From Paralithodes platypus (Eukaryota; Arthropoda; Malacostraca; Decapoda; Lithodidae): a stretch of 64,000 nt of DNA. The notes below the pieces were generated by a model. That model made no database searches and was not told where the DNA came from. It saw nothing but the letters and a program-made list of their open reading frames with translations. The translations under genes and the position numbers were made by a program. The stretch lies in the NCBI GenBank assembly GCA_032716605.1, contig CM064552.1, forward strand, positions 8,804,023 to 8,868,022, in the 5' to 3' direction. Of this stretch, positions 37,181 to 50,696 are shown piece after piece. Position 1 is the stretch's first letter, and every line of letters begins with the position of its first letter.

Positions 37181-39900
37181 ATTTCATTGGGGGTGTTTGG
37201 TGTTCAGAATGGAATTAATAAGAAAATAAAAAATTGTAGTGTGAGGAATTGAAGGGACAACAGAGTAGCCTGGCAGCGTTGAGAGCCGTGTCATCCCCGC
37301 GGCCTTGGCTACCCTCCGCGCGGGTTGATACTCCACACACCGCGTACTCTGAAATATGTAAACAAAGACATATGTCATATACTGTACATGCACACTCACA
37401 CACATTCTATAAAGCAATCACATGCTCAGGTTTGCATACTGTGTGCCCTACTACATCAGTCAATCCATTAACCCCAATGCCTCTGGGGAGAAGTCAATAC
37501 ACACGTGCCAATTCTCACCTTGGAGTGATCATAAAAGGCCCCTATAGGCCATGACAACATGGTTAGTTTAACTCTTAAAGTGAGGTAGACACGTTTTTTA
37601 AACATCCACCAGTGCGGGACATTTATATTTTATTTTAGTAAGCGTTGTTTCCACATAGCGATTTTGATAAGTTAATTTGACTTTATATTGTCTTTGTCCC
37701 AGATTTGGTTGTTTAGTTTGCAAGTTTTACATTTTAATAGGTCAATTCGGACAAAATTTTAAATGTTTACCATATAAAGCAGTATTACTGCATCATATGC
37801 GTATGTTTTACATTTATAATGAGCATGTGAACATTGAAGAACCAGAAAATAGGTGTAAAAAGCAAATATCTAATGAAGAAATGAATAATTGCGACGGGAG
37901 AGGTAACGAACGCATATGAGGGAGCGCGACATAGATGTGCTCTTTCGGACGTCTCGCGAGACACTGGTGAGTCTAGTAGTTTCTCGTGCATATATGAGGG
38001 TGGAGGGAGGTAGGGGGAGTGTAGAGGAGGGTATGTTTATATGTATGCATAGACTCAAGTACATACCCCATTGCTGGAGGTTGCCAACTCAAGACAGAGC
38101 CCGAACGGAAACCTTTAAAGTTCTAATTCTTAGCGTCCAGGACCACTTTCGTGTTCCCTCGCCCATTTGTCTGTCTCGTTGAGTAGGCGAGGTGACTGGA
38201 CGTATTTCAGGCAAGAGTTAGGAAGTAAGGCACGAATTGGGAGCAAAAAAGTAGAATAAAGGAAGAGAGGGGAAGTGGGGGAGAAAGGGGGCGAGGTGGT
38301 GGTAAGGAGACATACCACCCAGTCACATATTGCTTCCATTTCACCGGCACTGGATCATTTATGATTTTATTTATTTTATTTTTTTTTTTTTTTTTATTTT
38401 GTTTTTTTATGTGCCATCTTCCCGAAGGAACGTCGCATTCTCCCAGTAAAATATTCCAGAAGGCATGTTGTCGTTCTTGGGTTAAAGGAAACGAAGGTTT
38501 GCTAGTAAATTCATGACATGATTTCAGTTACCTCCATATAATATTTTATTGTAGTATCTATGTTACTCAGATCTCGATTATTGCACTTTGGTATTATAAT
38601 AGGAGCATAGGAAGCACTATTTTGATTTTGGTTTGATTTCAAGTATATTTGGGTATCAAAACGATTTTTTGAAAATGGGGCAAATTTTTTAGAGGGTCGA
38701 AATTTTAACCCATTTTGCAACTTCGCACTTCTCTCAACGTATGGGGACTACAGGGTCATCCTTCATACACGAATCAGCCCCACCATTGCCATCCATAACC
38801 TCAGAGTCCCAGCACCCTCAGGACGAATTTAGTATTTTTTTTTCATTTTTAAAGTAAGATTAACTTAAAACCTCTACTTATTTTTGTATTAAATTATTTA
38901 AAAATACTAATTACCTTTCAATATCTATCATTTACTAACACAATATTAAGGGATCCTTATATTATTTTTAGAAATTTTCATTAAGTCTCTTAAGTCTTTT
39001 GGTTTGGGAGATATTTGAGGTCAAAGTCGACGTGCGGTACCCGTCTTGCATCTCAATCCCACCCCTACTCTGTGCAACTCTCCAACCCAAGAGTGAAACG
39101 TTACTCTCAAACTTTCTTCTACTCAACAGCTGAGCTCTGGAACTCTCTCCCAGAATCAGTCTTTCCCTCTTCCTATGACTTAAATTGCTTCAAACTCTGT
39201 GTGTCCAGGCATTTTGGCTCGAACGTCCCTTGATTTTGGCCCTGTCACTCTTTCAACTATGGGGGAGGCACTCGCTATAGGCAGTTATGCCTTTTGCCTC
39301 CCTCAATCACATAGAAAAAAGAAAAAAAATATACCGTTCCTTATCTGAATCTAATATTAGCCAGGTAACAGAAAAAGAAATGCGTAATCAGATCTTGAAA
39401 GTTTTAAGTGATCTGGGAACTCTCCGGCCAAGGTTATAATATCAGAAAATCATCATAACAATCAGAAAAACATCACAACAATCAGAAAAACATCCCAACA
39501 ATCAGAAAAACATCACAATAATCGGAAAAACATCAAAACAATCGGAAAAACATCACAACAATTGGAAAAACATCACAACAATCGGAAAAACATTACAACA
39601 ATCGGAAAAACATTACAACAATCAGAAAAACATCACACCAATCAGAAAAAAACATCACAACAATCGGAAAAACATTACAACAATCAGAAAAACATCACAC
39701 CAATCAGAAAAAAACATCACAACAATCGGAAAAACATTACAACAATCAGAAAAAAACATCACAACAATCAGAAAAAAACATCACAACAATCAGAAAAAAA
39801 CATTAACAACAGTCAGAAATACAGCTGATTGCAAACATCCCTCTGTGAAGGTACCTATTTTTACCATGGTTCGTGGAGTGTACTGTAGATGAGTGTAGTG

Positions 39901-39948
<48 letters not shown>

Positions 39949-40516
39949 GTGTAGACCTCTGTGCATATAATATAGACCTGTGTGTTGTGTATGGATATTT
40001 GTGTGTGTGTGTGTGTTTTTTATTTATTTTTCCTATAATGTAGGACATATTTACAACAGTCTTTTATCATACAAATCAAGACATCATGGAAAAAAATAGC
40101 TAAGTAAAACACTATATATCGTTCTTCTTTTATTAACATTAACTTAACTGACTCTTTAGTTTGTAAGCAGTAACTAATTATAGAGGGAGTTTACAGGCAG
40201 TTTTAGACACATTTTGGAGTGACAATTTAAGGGGCGACTTTAGTTTGCTTCCTAGACCCCCATCATGCTTTAAAAAAAATAACCCCAAGACCCCCCTTCG
40301 GTATAAATTTTTTCATTTTTTGGTAGGAAAATGTCCCGGCCGAAGGCCGATTCCTTCAAAATTACAGGCTCGCTATCGCTCGCCAGCAAAATTTGTACAC
40401 CTAAATGGCACGAAAGGTCTGAAAATTCAGAGGTTATAGCTTCCCTTATATCCCCATATGGACGAGTGGTTACGATGCCCGACTCTCCCAAATATACCTG
40501 GAGTGGGTGGGTCCGA
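37079..40516 (+). repeat. Array unit 2
   Basis: LINE tail 39032-39316, again [16 protein letters not shown]. The MITE part (40230-40440) has CATCATGC and a TCCCGGCC variant not seen in later units. It is close to unit 1 throughout. Confidence 0.9.
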
Positions 40517-43238
40517 ATCCTGGTCAGGATACCTCTCTCCCAACCAATGATTAGAGTGTTCAAGATCTGTATGTGGTATCCCAGGTTCGAATCCCGGGAC
40601 GATCACATGCTTTCATTAATTTCATTGGGGGTGTTTGGTGTTCAGAATGGAATTAATAAGAAAATAAAAAATTGTAGTGTGAGGAATTGAAGGGACAACA
40701 GAGTAGCCTGGCAGCGTTGAGAGCCGTGTCATCCCCGCGGCCTTGGCTACCCTCCGCGCGGGTTGATACTCCACACACCGCGTACTCTGAAATATGTAAA
40801 CAAAGACATATGTCATATACTGTACATGCACACTCACACACATTCTATAAAGCAATCACATGCTCAGGTTTGCATACTGTGTGCCCTACTACATCAGTCA
40901 ATCCATTAACCCCAATGCCTCTGGGGAGAAGTCAATACACACGTGCCAATTCTCACCTTGGAGTGATCATAAAAGGCCCCTATAGGCCATGACAACATGG
41001 TTAGTTTAACTCTTAAAGTGAGGTAGACACGTTTTTTAAACATCCACCAGTGCGGGACATTTATATTTTATTTTAGTAAGCGTTGTTTCCACATAGCGAT
41101 TTTGATAAGTTAATTTGACTTTATATTGTCTTTGTCCCAGATTTGGTTTGTTTAGTTTGCAAGTTTTACATTTTAATAGGTCAATTCGGACAAAATTTTA
41201 AATGTTTACCATATAAAGCAGTATTACTGCATCATATGCGTATGTTTTACATTTATAATGAGCATGTGAACATTGAAGAACCAGAAAATAGGTGTAAAAA
41301 GCAAATATCTAATGAAGAAATGAATAATTGCGACGGGAGAGGTAACGAACGCATATGAGGGAGCGCGACATAGATGTGCTCTTTCGGACGTCTCGCGAGA
41401 CACTGGTGAGTCTAGTAGTTTCTCGTGCATATATGAGGGTGGAGGGAGGTAGGGGAGTGTAGAGGAGGGTATGTTTATATGTATGCATAGACTCAAGTAC
41501 ATACCCCATTGCTGGAGGTTGCCAACTCAAGACAGAGCCCGAACGGAAACCTTTAAAGTTCTAATTCTTAGCGTCCAGGACCACTTTCGTGTTCCCTCGC
41601 CCATTTGTCTGTCTCGTTGAGTAGGCGAGGTGACTGGACGTATTTCAGGCAAGAGTTAGGAAGTGAGGCACGAATTGGGAGCAAAAAAGTAGAATAAAGG
41701 AAGAGAGGGGAAGTGGGGGGAGAAAGGGGGCTAGGTGGTGGTAAGGAGACATACCACCCAGTCACATATTGCTTCCATTTCACCGGCACTGGATCATTTA
41801 TGATTTTATTTATTTGTTTTTATTTTTTTTTTATCTTTTTTTGTTATGAGCCATCTTCCGGAAGAAACGTCGCATTTGCCCAGTAAAATATTCCAGAAGG
41901 AATGTCGTTGTTCTTGGGTTAAAGGAAACGAAGGTTTGCTAGTAAATTCATGACATGATTTCAGTTACCTCCATATAATATTTTATTGTAGTATCTATGT
42001 TACTCAGATCTCGATTATTGTACTTTGGTATTATAATAGGAGCATGTAGGAAGCACTATGTTGATTTTGGTTTGATTTCAAGTATATTTGGGTATCAAAA
42101 CGATTTTTTGAAAATGGGGCAAATTTTTTAGAGGGTCGAAATTTTAACCCATTTTGCAACTTCGCACTTCTCTCAACGTATGGGGACTACAGGGTCGTCC
42201 TTCATACACCAATCAGCCCCACCATTGCCATCCACAACCTCAGAGTCCCAGCACCCTCAGGACGAATTTAGTAAAAAAAAAAAAAAAAAAAAAGTAAGAC
42301 TAACTTAAAACCTCTACTTATTTTTTTTATTAAATTATTTAAAAATACTAATTACCTTTCAATATCTATCATTTACTAACACAATATTAAGGGATCCTTA
42401 TATTATTTTTATCAATTTTCATTAAGTCTCTAAGTCTTTTGGTTTGGGAGATATTTGAGGTCAAAGTCGACGTGCGGTACCCGTCTTGTAACTCAATCCC
42501 ACCCCTACTCTGTGCAACTCTCCAACCCAAGAGTGAAACGTTACTCTCAAACTTTCTTCTACTCAACAGCTGAGCTCTGGAATTATCTCCCAGAATCAGT
42601 CTTTCCCTCTTCCTATGATTTAAATTGCTTCAAACTCCGTGTGTCCAGGCATTTTGGCTCGAACGTCCCTTGATTTTGGCCCTGTCACTCTTTCAACTAT
42701 GGGGGAGGCACTCGCTATAGGCAGTTATGCCTTTTGCCTCCCTCAATCACATAGAAAAAAGAAAAAACAAATATACCGTTCCTTATCTGAATCTAATATT
42801 AGCCAGGTAACAGAAAAAGAAACGCATAATCAGATCTTGAAAGTTTTAAGTGATCTGGGAAACTCTCCGGCCAAGGTTATGATATCAGAAAAACATCATA
42901 ACAATCAGAAAAACATCACAACAATCAGAAAAACATCCCAACAATCAGAACAAAAACACAATAATCGGAAAAACATCACAACAATCGGAAAAACATCACA
43001 ACAATTGGAAAAACATCACAACAATCGGAAAAACATTACAACAATCAGAAAAAACATCACACCAATCAGAAAAAAACATCACAACAATCGGAAAAACATT
43101 ACAACAATCAGAAAAAACATCACAACAATCAGAAAAAACATTAACAACAGTCAGAAATACATCTGATTGCAAACATCCCTCTGTGAAGGTACCTATTTTT
43201 ACCATGGTTCGTGGAGTGTACTGTAGATGAGTGTAGTG

Positions 43239-43284
<46 letters not shown>

Positions 43285-43333
43285 GTGTAGACCTCTGTGC
43301 ATATAATATAGACCTGTGTGTGGTGTATGGATA

Positions 43334-43371
<38 letters not shown>

Positions 43372-43942
43372 TGTTGTGTAGACCTCTGTGCATATAATAT
43401 AGACCTGTGTGTGGTGTATGGATATTTGTGTGTGTGTGTGGTTTTTTTATTTATTTTTCCTATAATGTAGGACATATTTACAACAGTCTTTTATCATACA
43501 AATCAAGACATCATGGAAAAAAATAGCTAAGTAAAACACTATATATCGTTCTTCTTTTATTAACATTAACTTAACTGACTCTTTAGTTTGTAAGCAGTAA
43601 CTAATTATAGAGGGAGTTTACAGGCAGTTTTAGACACATTTTGGAGTGACAATTTAAGGGGCGACTTTAGTTTGCTTCCTAGACCTCCATCAAGCTTTAA
43701 AAAAATAACCCCAAAACCCCCCTTCGATATAAATGTTTACATTTTTCGGTAGAAAAATGGCCCGGCCGAAGGCCGATTCCTTCAAAATTACAGGCTCGCT
43801 ATCGCTCGCCAGCAAAATTTGTACACCTAAATGGCACGAAAGGTCTGAAAATTCACAGGTTATAGCTTCCCTTATATCCCCATATGGACGAGTGGTTACG
43901 ATGCCCGACTCTCCCAAATATACCTGGAGTGAGTGGGTCCGA
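40517..43942 (+). repeat. Array unit 3 (junction between subfamilies)
   Basis: The left part resembles unit 2 (CACACGTGCCAATTC). The right part has the later-type LINE tail (42472-42756, TRLVTQSH, WNYLPESV) and the A-run replacing the T-run at 42273-42292 that is typical of units 5 and 8. Two (TG)n blocks at about 43242-43281 and 43338-43373. Confidence 0.9.
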
Positions 43943-46662
43943 ATCCTGGTCAGGATACCTCTCTCCCAACCAATGATTAGAGTGTTCAAGATCTGTATGT
44001 GGTATCCCAGGTTCGAATCCCGGGACGATCACATGCTTTCATTAATTTCATTGGGGGTGTTTGGTGTTCAGAATGGAATTAATAAGAAAATAAAAAAAAT
44101 TAGTGTGAGGAATTGAAGGGACAACAGAGTAGCCTGGCAGCGTTGAGAGCCGTGTCATCCCCGCGGCCTTGGCTACCCTCTGCGCGGGTTGATACTCCAC
44201 ACACCGCGTACTCTGAAATATGTAAACAAAGACATATGTCATATACTGTACATGCACACTCACACACATTCTATAAAGCAATCACATGCTCAGGTTTGCA
44301 TACTGTGTGCCCTACTACATCAGTCAATCCATTAACCCCAATGCCTCTGGGGAGAAGTCAATACACACAAGCCAATTCTCACCTTGGAGTGATCATAAAA
44401 GGCCCCTATAGGCCATGACAACATGGTTAGTTTAACTCTTAAAGTGAGGTAGACACGTTTTTTAAACATCCACCAGTGCGGGACATTTATATTTTATTTT
44501 ATTAAGCGTTGTTTCCACATAGCGATTTTGATAAGGTAATTTGACTTTATATTGTCTTTGTCCCAGATTTGGTTTGTTTAGTTTGCAAGTTTTACATTTT
44601 AATAGGTCAATTCGGACAAAATTTTAAATGTTTACCATATAAAGCAGTATTACTGCATCATATGCGTATGTTTTACATTTATAATGAGCATGTGAACATT
44701 GAAGAACCAGAAAATAGGTGTAAAAAGCAAATATCTAATGAAGAAATGAATAATTGCGACGGGAGAGGTAACGAACGCATATGAGGGAGCGCGACATAGA
44801 TGTGCTCTTTCGGACGTCTCGCGAGACACTGGTGAGTCTAGTAGTTTCTCGTGCATATATGAGGGTGGAGGGAGGTAGGGGGAGTGTAGAGGAGGGTATG
44901 TTTATATGTATGCATAGACTCAAGTACATACCCCATTGCTGGAGGTTGCCAACTCAAGACAGAGCCCGAACGGAAACCTTTAAAGTTCTAATTCTTAGCG
45001 TCCAGGACCACTTTCGTGTTCCCTCGCCCATTTGTCTGTCTCGTTGAGTAGGCGAGGTGACTGGACGTATTTCAGGCAAGAGTTAGGAAGTAAGGCACGA
45101 ATTGGGAGCAAAAAAGTAGAATAAAGGAAGAGAGGGGAAATGGGGGGAGAAAGGGGGCGAGGTGGTGGTAAGGAGACATACCACCCAGTCACATATTGCT
45201 TCCATTTCACCGGCACTGGATCATTTATGATTTTATTTTTATTTTTTTATTTTTTTTTTATATTTTTTTTTTATGCGCCATCTTCCGGAAGAAACGTCGC
45301 ATTTGCCCAGTAAAATATTCCAGAAGGAATGTCGTTGTTCTTGGGTTAAAGGAAACGAAGGTTTGCTAGTAAATTCATGACATGATTTCAGTTACCTCCA
45401 TATAATATTTTATTGTAGTATCTATGTTACTCAGATCTCGATTATTGTACTTTGGTATTATAATAGGAGCATGTAGGAAGCACTATGTTGATTTTGGTTT
45501 GATTTCAAGTATATTTGGGTATCAAAACGATTTTTTGAAAATGGGGCAAATTTTTTAGAGGGTCGAAATTTTAACCCATTTTGCAACTTCGCACTTCTCT
45601 CAACGTATGGGGACTACAGGGTCGTCCTTCATACACCAATCAGCCCCACCATTGCCATCTACAACCTCAGAGTCCCAGCACCCTCAGGACGAATTTAGTA
45701 TTTTTTTTTCATTTTTAAAGTAAGATTAACTTAAAACCTCTACTTATTTTTGTATTAAATTATTTAAAAATACTAATTACCTTTCAATATCTATCATTTA
45801 CTAACACAATATTAAGGGATCCTTATATTATTTTTAGCAATTTTCATTAAGTCTCTAAGTCTTTTGGTTTGGGAGATATTTGAGGTCAAAGTCGACGTGC
45901 GGTACCCGTCTTGTAACTCAATCCCACCCCTACTCTGTGCAACTCTCCAACCCAAGAGTGAAACGTTACTCTCAAACTTTCTTCTACTCAACAGCTGAGC
46001 TCTGGAATTATCTCCCAGAATCAGTCTTTCCCTCTTCCTATGACTTAAATTGCTTCAAACTCCGTGTGTCTAGGCATTTTGGCTCGAACGTCCCTTGATT
46101 TTGGCCCTGTCACTCTTTCAACTATGGGGGAGGCACTCGCTATAGGCAGTTATGCCTTTTGCCTCCCTCAATCACATAGAAAAAAGAAAAAACAAATATA
46201 CCGTTCCTTATCTGAATCTAATATTAGCCAGGTAACAGAAAAAGAAATGCGTAATCAGATCTTGAAAGTTTTAAGTGATCTGGGAACTCTCCGGCCAAGG
46301 TTATGATATCAGAAAAACATCATAACAATCAGAAAAACATCACAACAATCAGAAAAACATCCCAACAATCAGAACAAAAGCACAATAATCGGAAAAACAT
46401 CACAACAATCGGAAAAACATCACAACAATTGGAAAAACATCACAACAATCGGAAAAACATTACAACAATCAGAAAAAACATCACACCAATCAGAAAAAAA
46501 CATCACAACAATCGGAAAAACATTACAACAATCAGAAAAAACATCACAACAATCAGAAAAAACATTAACAACAGTCAGAAATACATCTGATTGCAAACAT
46601 CCCTCTGTGAAGGTACCTATTTTTACCATGGTTCGTGGAGTGTACTGTAGATGAGTGTAGTG

Positions 46663-46716
<54 letters not shown>

Positions 46717-47284
46717 GTGTAGACCTCTGTGCATATAATATAGACCTGTGTGTGGTGTATGGATATTTGTGTGTGTGTGTGGTTTTTTTATTTATTTTTC
46801 CTATAATGTAGGACATATTTACAACAGTCTTTTATCATACAAATCAAGACATCATGGAAAAAAATAGCTAAGTAAAACACTATATATCGTTCTTCTTTTA
46901 TTAACATTAACTTAACTGACTCTTTAGTTTGTAAGCAGTAACTAATTATAGAGGGAGTTTACAGGCAGTTTTAGACACATTTTGGAGTGACAATTTAAGG
47001 GGCGACTTTAGTTTGCTTCCTAGACCTCCATCAAGCTTTAAAAAAATAACCCCAAAAACCCCCCTTCGATATAAATGTTTACATTTTTCGGTAGAAAAAT
47101 GGCCCGGCCGAAGGCCGATTCCTTCAAAATTACAGGCTCGCTATCGCTCGCCAACAAAAATTTTACACCTAAATGGCACGAAAGGTCTGAAAATTCACAG
47201 GTTATAGCTTCCCTTATATCCCCATATGGACGAGTGGTTACGATGCCCGACTCTCCCAAATATACCTGGAGTGGGTGGGTCCGA
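43943..47284 (+). repeat. Array unit 4 (higher-order type A)
   Basis: LINE tail 45897-46182. T-run at 45699. It shares with unit 7 the GTATCTTGAC-independent markers TGCGCGGGTTG at about 44180, ATAAGGTAATTTGAC near 44531, a short unit length and single (TG)n block at 46664-46713. Confidence 0.88.
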
Positions 47285-50001
47285 ATCCTGGTCAGGATAC
47301 CTCTCTCCCAACCAATGATTAGAGTGTTCAAGATCTGTATGTGGTATCCCAGGTTCGAATCCCGGGACGATCACATGCTTTCATTAATTTCATTGGGGGT
47401 GTTTGGTGTTCAGAATGGAATTAATAAGAAAATAAAAAATTGTAGTGTGAGGAATTGAAGGGACAACAGAGTAGCCTGGCAGCGTTGAGAGCCGTGTCAT
47501 CCCCGCGGCCTTGGCTACCCTCCGCGCGGGTTGATACTCCACACACCGCGTACTCTGAAATATGTAAACAAAGACATATGTCATATACTGTACATGCACA
47601 CTCACACACATTCTATAAAGCAATCACATGCTCAGGTTTGCATACTGTGTGCCCTACTACATCAGTCAATCCATTAACCCCAATGCCTCTGGGGAGAAGT
47701 CAATACACACAAGCCAATTCTCACCTTGGAGTGATCATAAAAGGCCCCTATAGGCCATGACAACATGGTTAGTTTAACTCTTAAAGTGAGGTAGACACGT
47801 TTTTTAAACATCCACCAGTGCGGGACATTTATATTTTATTTTAGTAAGCGTTGTTTCCACATAGCGATTTTGATAAGTTAATTTGATTTTATATTGTCTT
47901 TGTCCCAGATTTGGTTTGTTTAGTTTGCAAGTTTTACATTTTAATAGGTCAATTCGGACAAAATTTTAAATGTTTACCATATAAAGCAGTATTACTGCAT
48001 CATATGCGTATGTTTTACATTTATAATGAGCATGTGAACATTGAAGAACCAGAAAATAGGTGTAAAAAGCAAATATCTAATGAAGAAATGAATAATTGCG
48101 ACGGGAGAGGTAACGAACGCATATGAGGGAGCGCGACATAGATGTGCTCTTTCGGACGTCTCGCGAGACACTGGTGAGTCTAGTAGTTTCTCGTGCATAT
48201 ATGAGGGTGGAGGGAGGTAGGGGAGTGTAGAGGAGGGTATGTTTATATGTATGCATAGACTCAAGTACATACCCCATTGCTGGAGGTTGCCAACTCAAGA
48301 CAGAGCCCGAACGGAAACCTTTAAAGTTCTAATTCTTAGTGTCCAGGACCACTTTCGTGTTCCCTCGCCCATTTGTCTGTCTCGTTGAGTAGGCGAGGTG
48401 ACTGGACGTATTTCAGGCAAGAGTTAGGAAGTAAGGCACGAATTGGGAGCAAAAAAGTAGAATAAAGGAAGAGAGGGGAAGTGGGGGGAGAAAGGGGGCT
48501 AGGTGGTGGTAAGGAGACATACCACCCAGTCACATATTGCTTCCATTTCACCGGCACTGGATCATTTATGATTTTATTTATTTGTTTTTATTTTTTTTTT
48601 ATCTTTTTTTTTTATGAGCCATCTTCCGGAAGAAACGTCGCATTTGCCCAGTAAAATATTCCAGAAGGAATGTCGTTGTTCTTGGGTTAAAGGAAACGAA
48701 GGTTTGCTAGTAAATTCATGACATGATTTCAGTTACCTCCATATAATATTTTATTGTAGTATCTATGTTACTCAGATCTCGATTATTGTACTTTGGTATT
48801 ATAATAGGAGCATGTAGGAAGCACTATGTTGATTTTGGTTTGATTTCAAGTATATTTGGGTATCAAAACGATTTTTTGAAAATGGGGCCAATTTTTTAGA
48901 GGGTCGAAATTTTAACCCATTTTGCAACTTCGCACTTCTCTCAAAGTATGGGGACTACAGGATCGTCCTTCATACACCAATCAGCCCCACCATTGCCATC
49001 CACAACCTCAGAGTCCCAGCACCCTCAGGACGAATTTAGTAAAAAAAAAAAAAAAAAAAGTAAGACTAACTTAAAACCTCTACTTATTTTTGTATTAAAT
49101 TATTTAAAAATACTAATTACCTTTCAATATCTATCATTTACTAACACAATATTAAGGGATCCTTATATTATTTTTAGCAATTTTCATTAAGTCTCTAAGT
49201 CTTTTGGTTTGGGAGATATTTGAGGTCAAAGTCGACGTGCGGTACCCGTCTTGTAACTCAATCCCACCCCTACTCTGTGCAACTCTCCAACCCAAGAGTG
49301 AAACGTTACTCTCAAACTTTCTTCTACTCAACAGCTGAGCTCTGGAATTATCTCCCAGAATCAGTCTTTCCCTCTTCCTATGATTTAAATTGCTTCAAAC
49401 TCCGTGTGTCCAGGCATTTTGGCTCGAACGTCCCTTGATTTTGGCCCTGTCACTCTTTCAACTATGGGGGAGGCACTCGCTATAGGCAGTTATGCCTTTT
49501 GCCTCCCTCAATCACATAGAAAAAAGAAAACAAATATACCGTTCCTTATCTGAATCTAATATTAGCCAGGTAACAGAAAAAGAAACGCATAATCAGATCT
49601 TGAAAGTTTTAAGTGATCTGGGAAACTCTCCGGCCAAGGTTATGATATCAGAAAAACATCATAACAATCAGAAAAACATCACAACAATCAGAAAAACATC
49701 CCAACAATCAGAACAAAAACACAATAATCGGAAAAACATCACAACAATCGGAAAAACATCACAACAATTGGAAAAACATCACAACAATCAGAAAAACATT
49801 ACAACAATCAGAAAAAACATCACACCAATCAGAAAAAAACATCACAACAATCGGAAAAACATTACAACAATCAGAAAAAACATCACAACAATCAGAAAAA
49901 ACATTAACAACAGTCAGAAATACATCTGATTGCAAACATCCCTCTGTGAAGGTACCTATTTTTACCATGGTTCGTGGAGTGTACTGTAGATGAGTGTAGT
50001 G

Positions 50002-50045
<44 letters not shown>

Positions 50046-50696
50046 GTGTAGACCTCTGTGCATATAATATAGACCTGTGTGTGGTGTATGGATATTTGTG
50101 TGTGTGTGTGTGTGTGTGTGTGGGTGTGTTGTGTAGACCTCTGTGCATATAATATAGACCTATGTGTGGTGTATGGATATTTGTGTGTGTGTGTGGTTTT
50201 TTTATTTATTTGTCCTATAATGTAGGACATATTTACAACAGTCTTTTATCATACAATCAAGACATCATGGAAAAAAATAGCTAAGTAAAACACTATATAT
50301 CGTTCTTCTTTTATTAACATTAACTTAACTGACTCTTTAGTTTGTAAGCAGTAACTAATTATAGAGGGAGTTTACAGGCAGTTTTAGACACATTTTGGAG
50401 TGACAATTTAAGGGGCGACTTTAGTTTGCTTCCTAGACCTCCATCAAGCTTTAAAAAAATAACCCCAAAACCCCCCTTCGATATAAATGTTTACATTTTT
50501 CGGTAGAAAAATGGCCCGGCCGAAGGCCGATTCCTTCAAAATTACAGGCTCGCTATCGCTCGCCAGCAAAATGTTTACACCTAAATGGCACGAAAGGTCT
50601 GAAAATTCACAGGTTATAGCTTCCCTTATATCCCCATATGGACGAGTGGTTACGATGCCCGACTCTCCCAAATATACCTGGAGTGGGTGGGTCCGA
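47285..50696 (+). repeat. Array unit 5 (higher-order type B)
   Basis: LINE tail 49237-49522. A-run at 49040-49058. It shares with unit 8 AATTTGATTTTATATTG at about 47881, TTCTTAGTGTCC at about 48332, AAAGTATGGGG near 48943 and ATTTGTCC near the (TG)n end. Two (TG)n blocks. Confidence 0.88.

Noticed and set aside
36869..37252. 127-residue frame beginning MFTFFGRKMARPKADSF, repeated in most units
   Set aside because: It translates the MITE and tRNA-like segment; a starting methionine created by repeat sequence, not a gene.
37249..37554. 101-residue frame (MKGQQSSLAALRAVSS...) conserved in all units
   Set aside because: Conservation equals that of the surrounding noncoding array, both strands have equally long frames, and no family is recognised.
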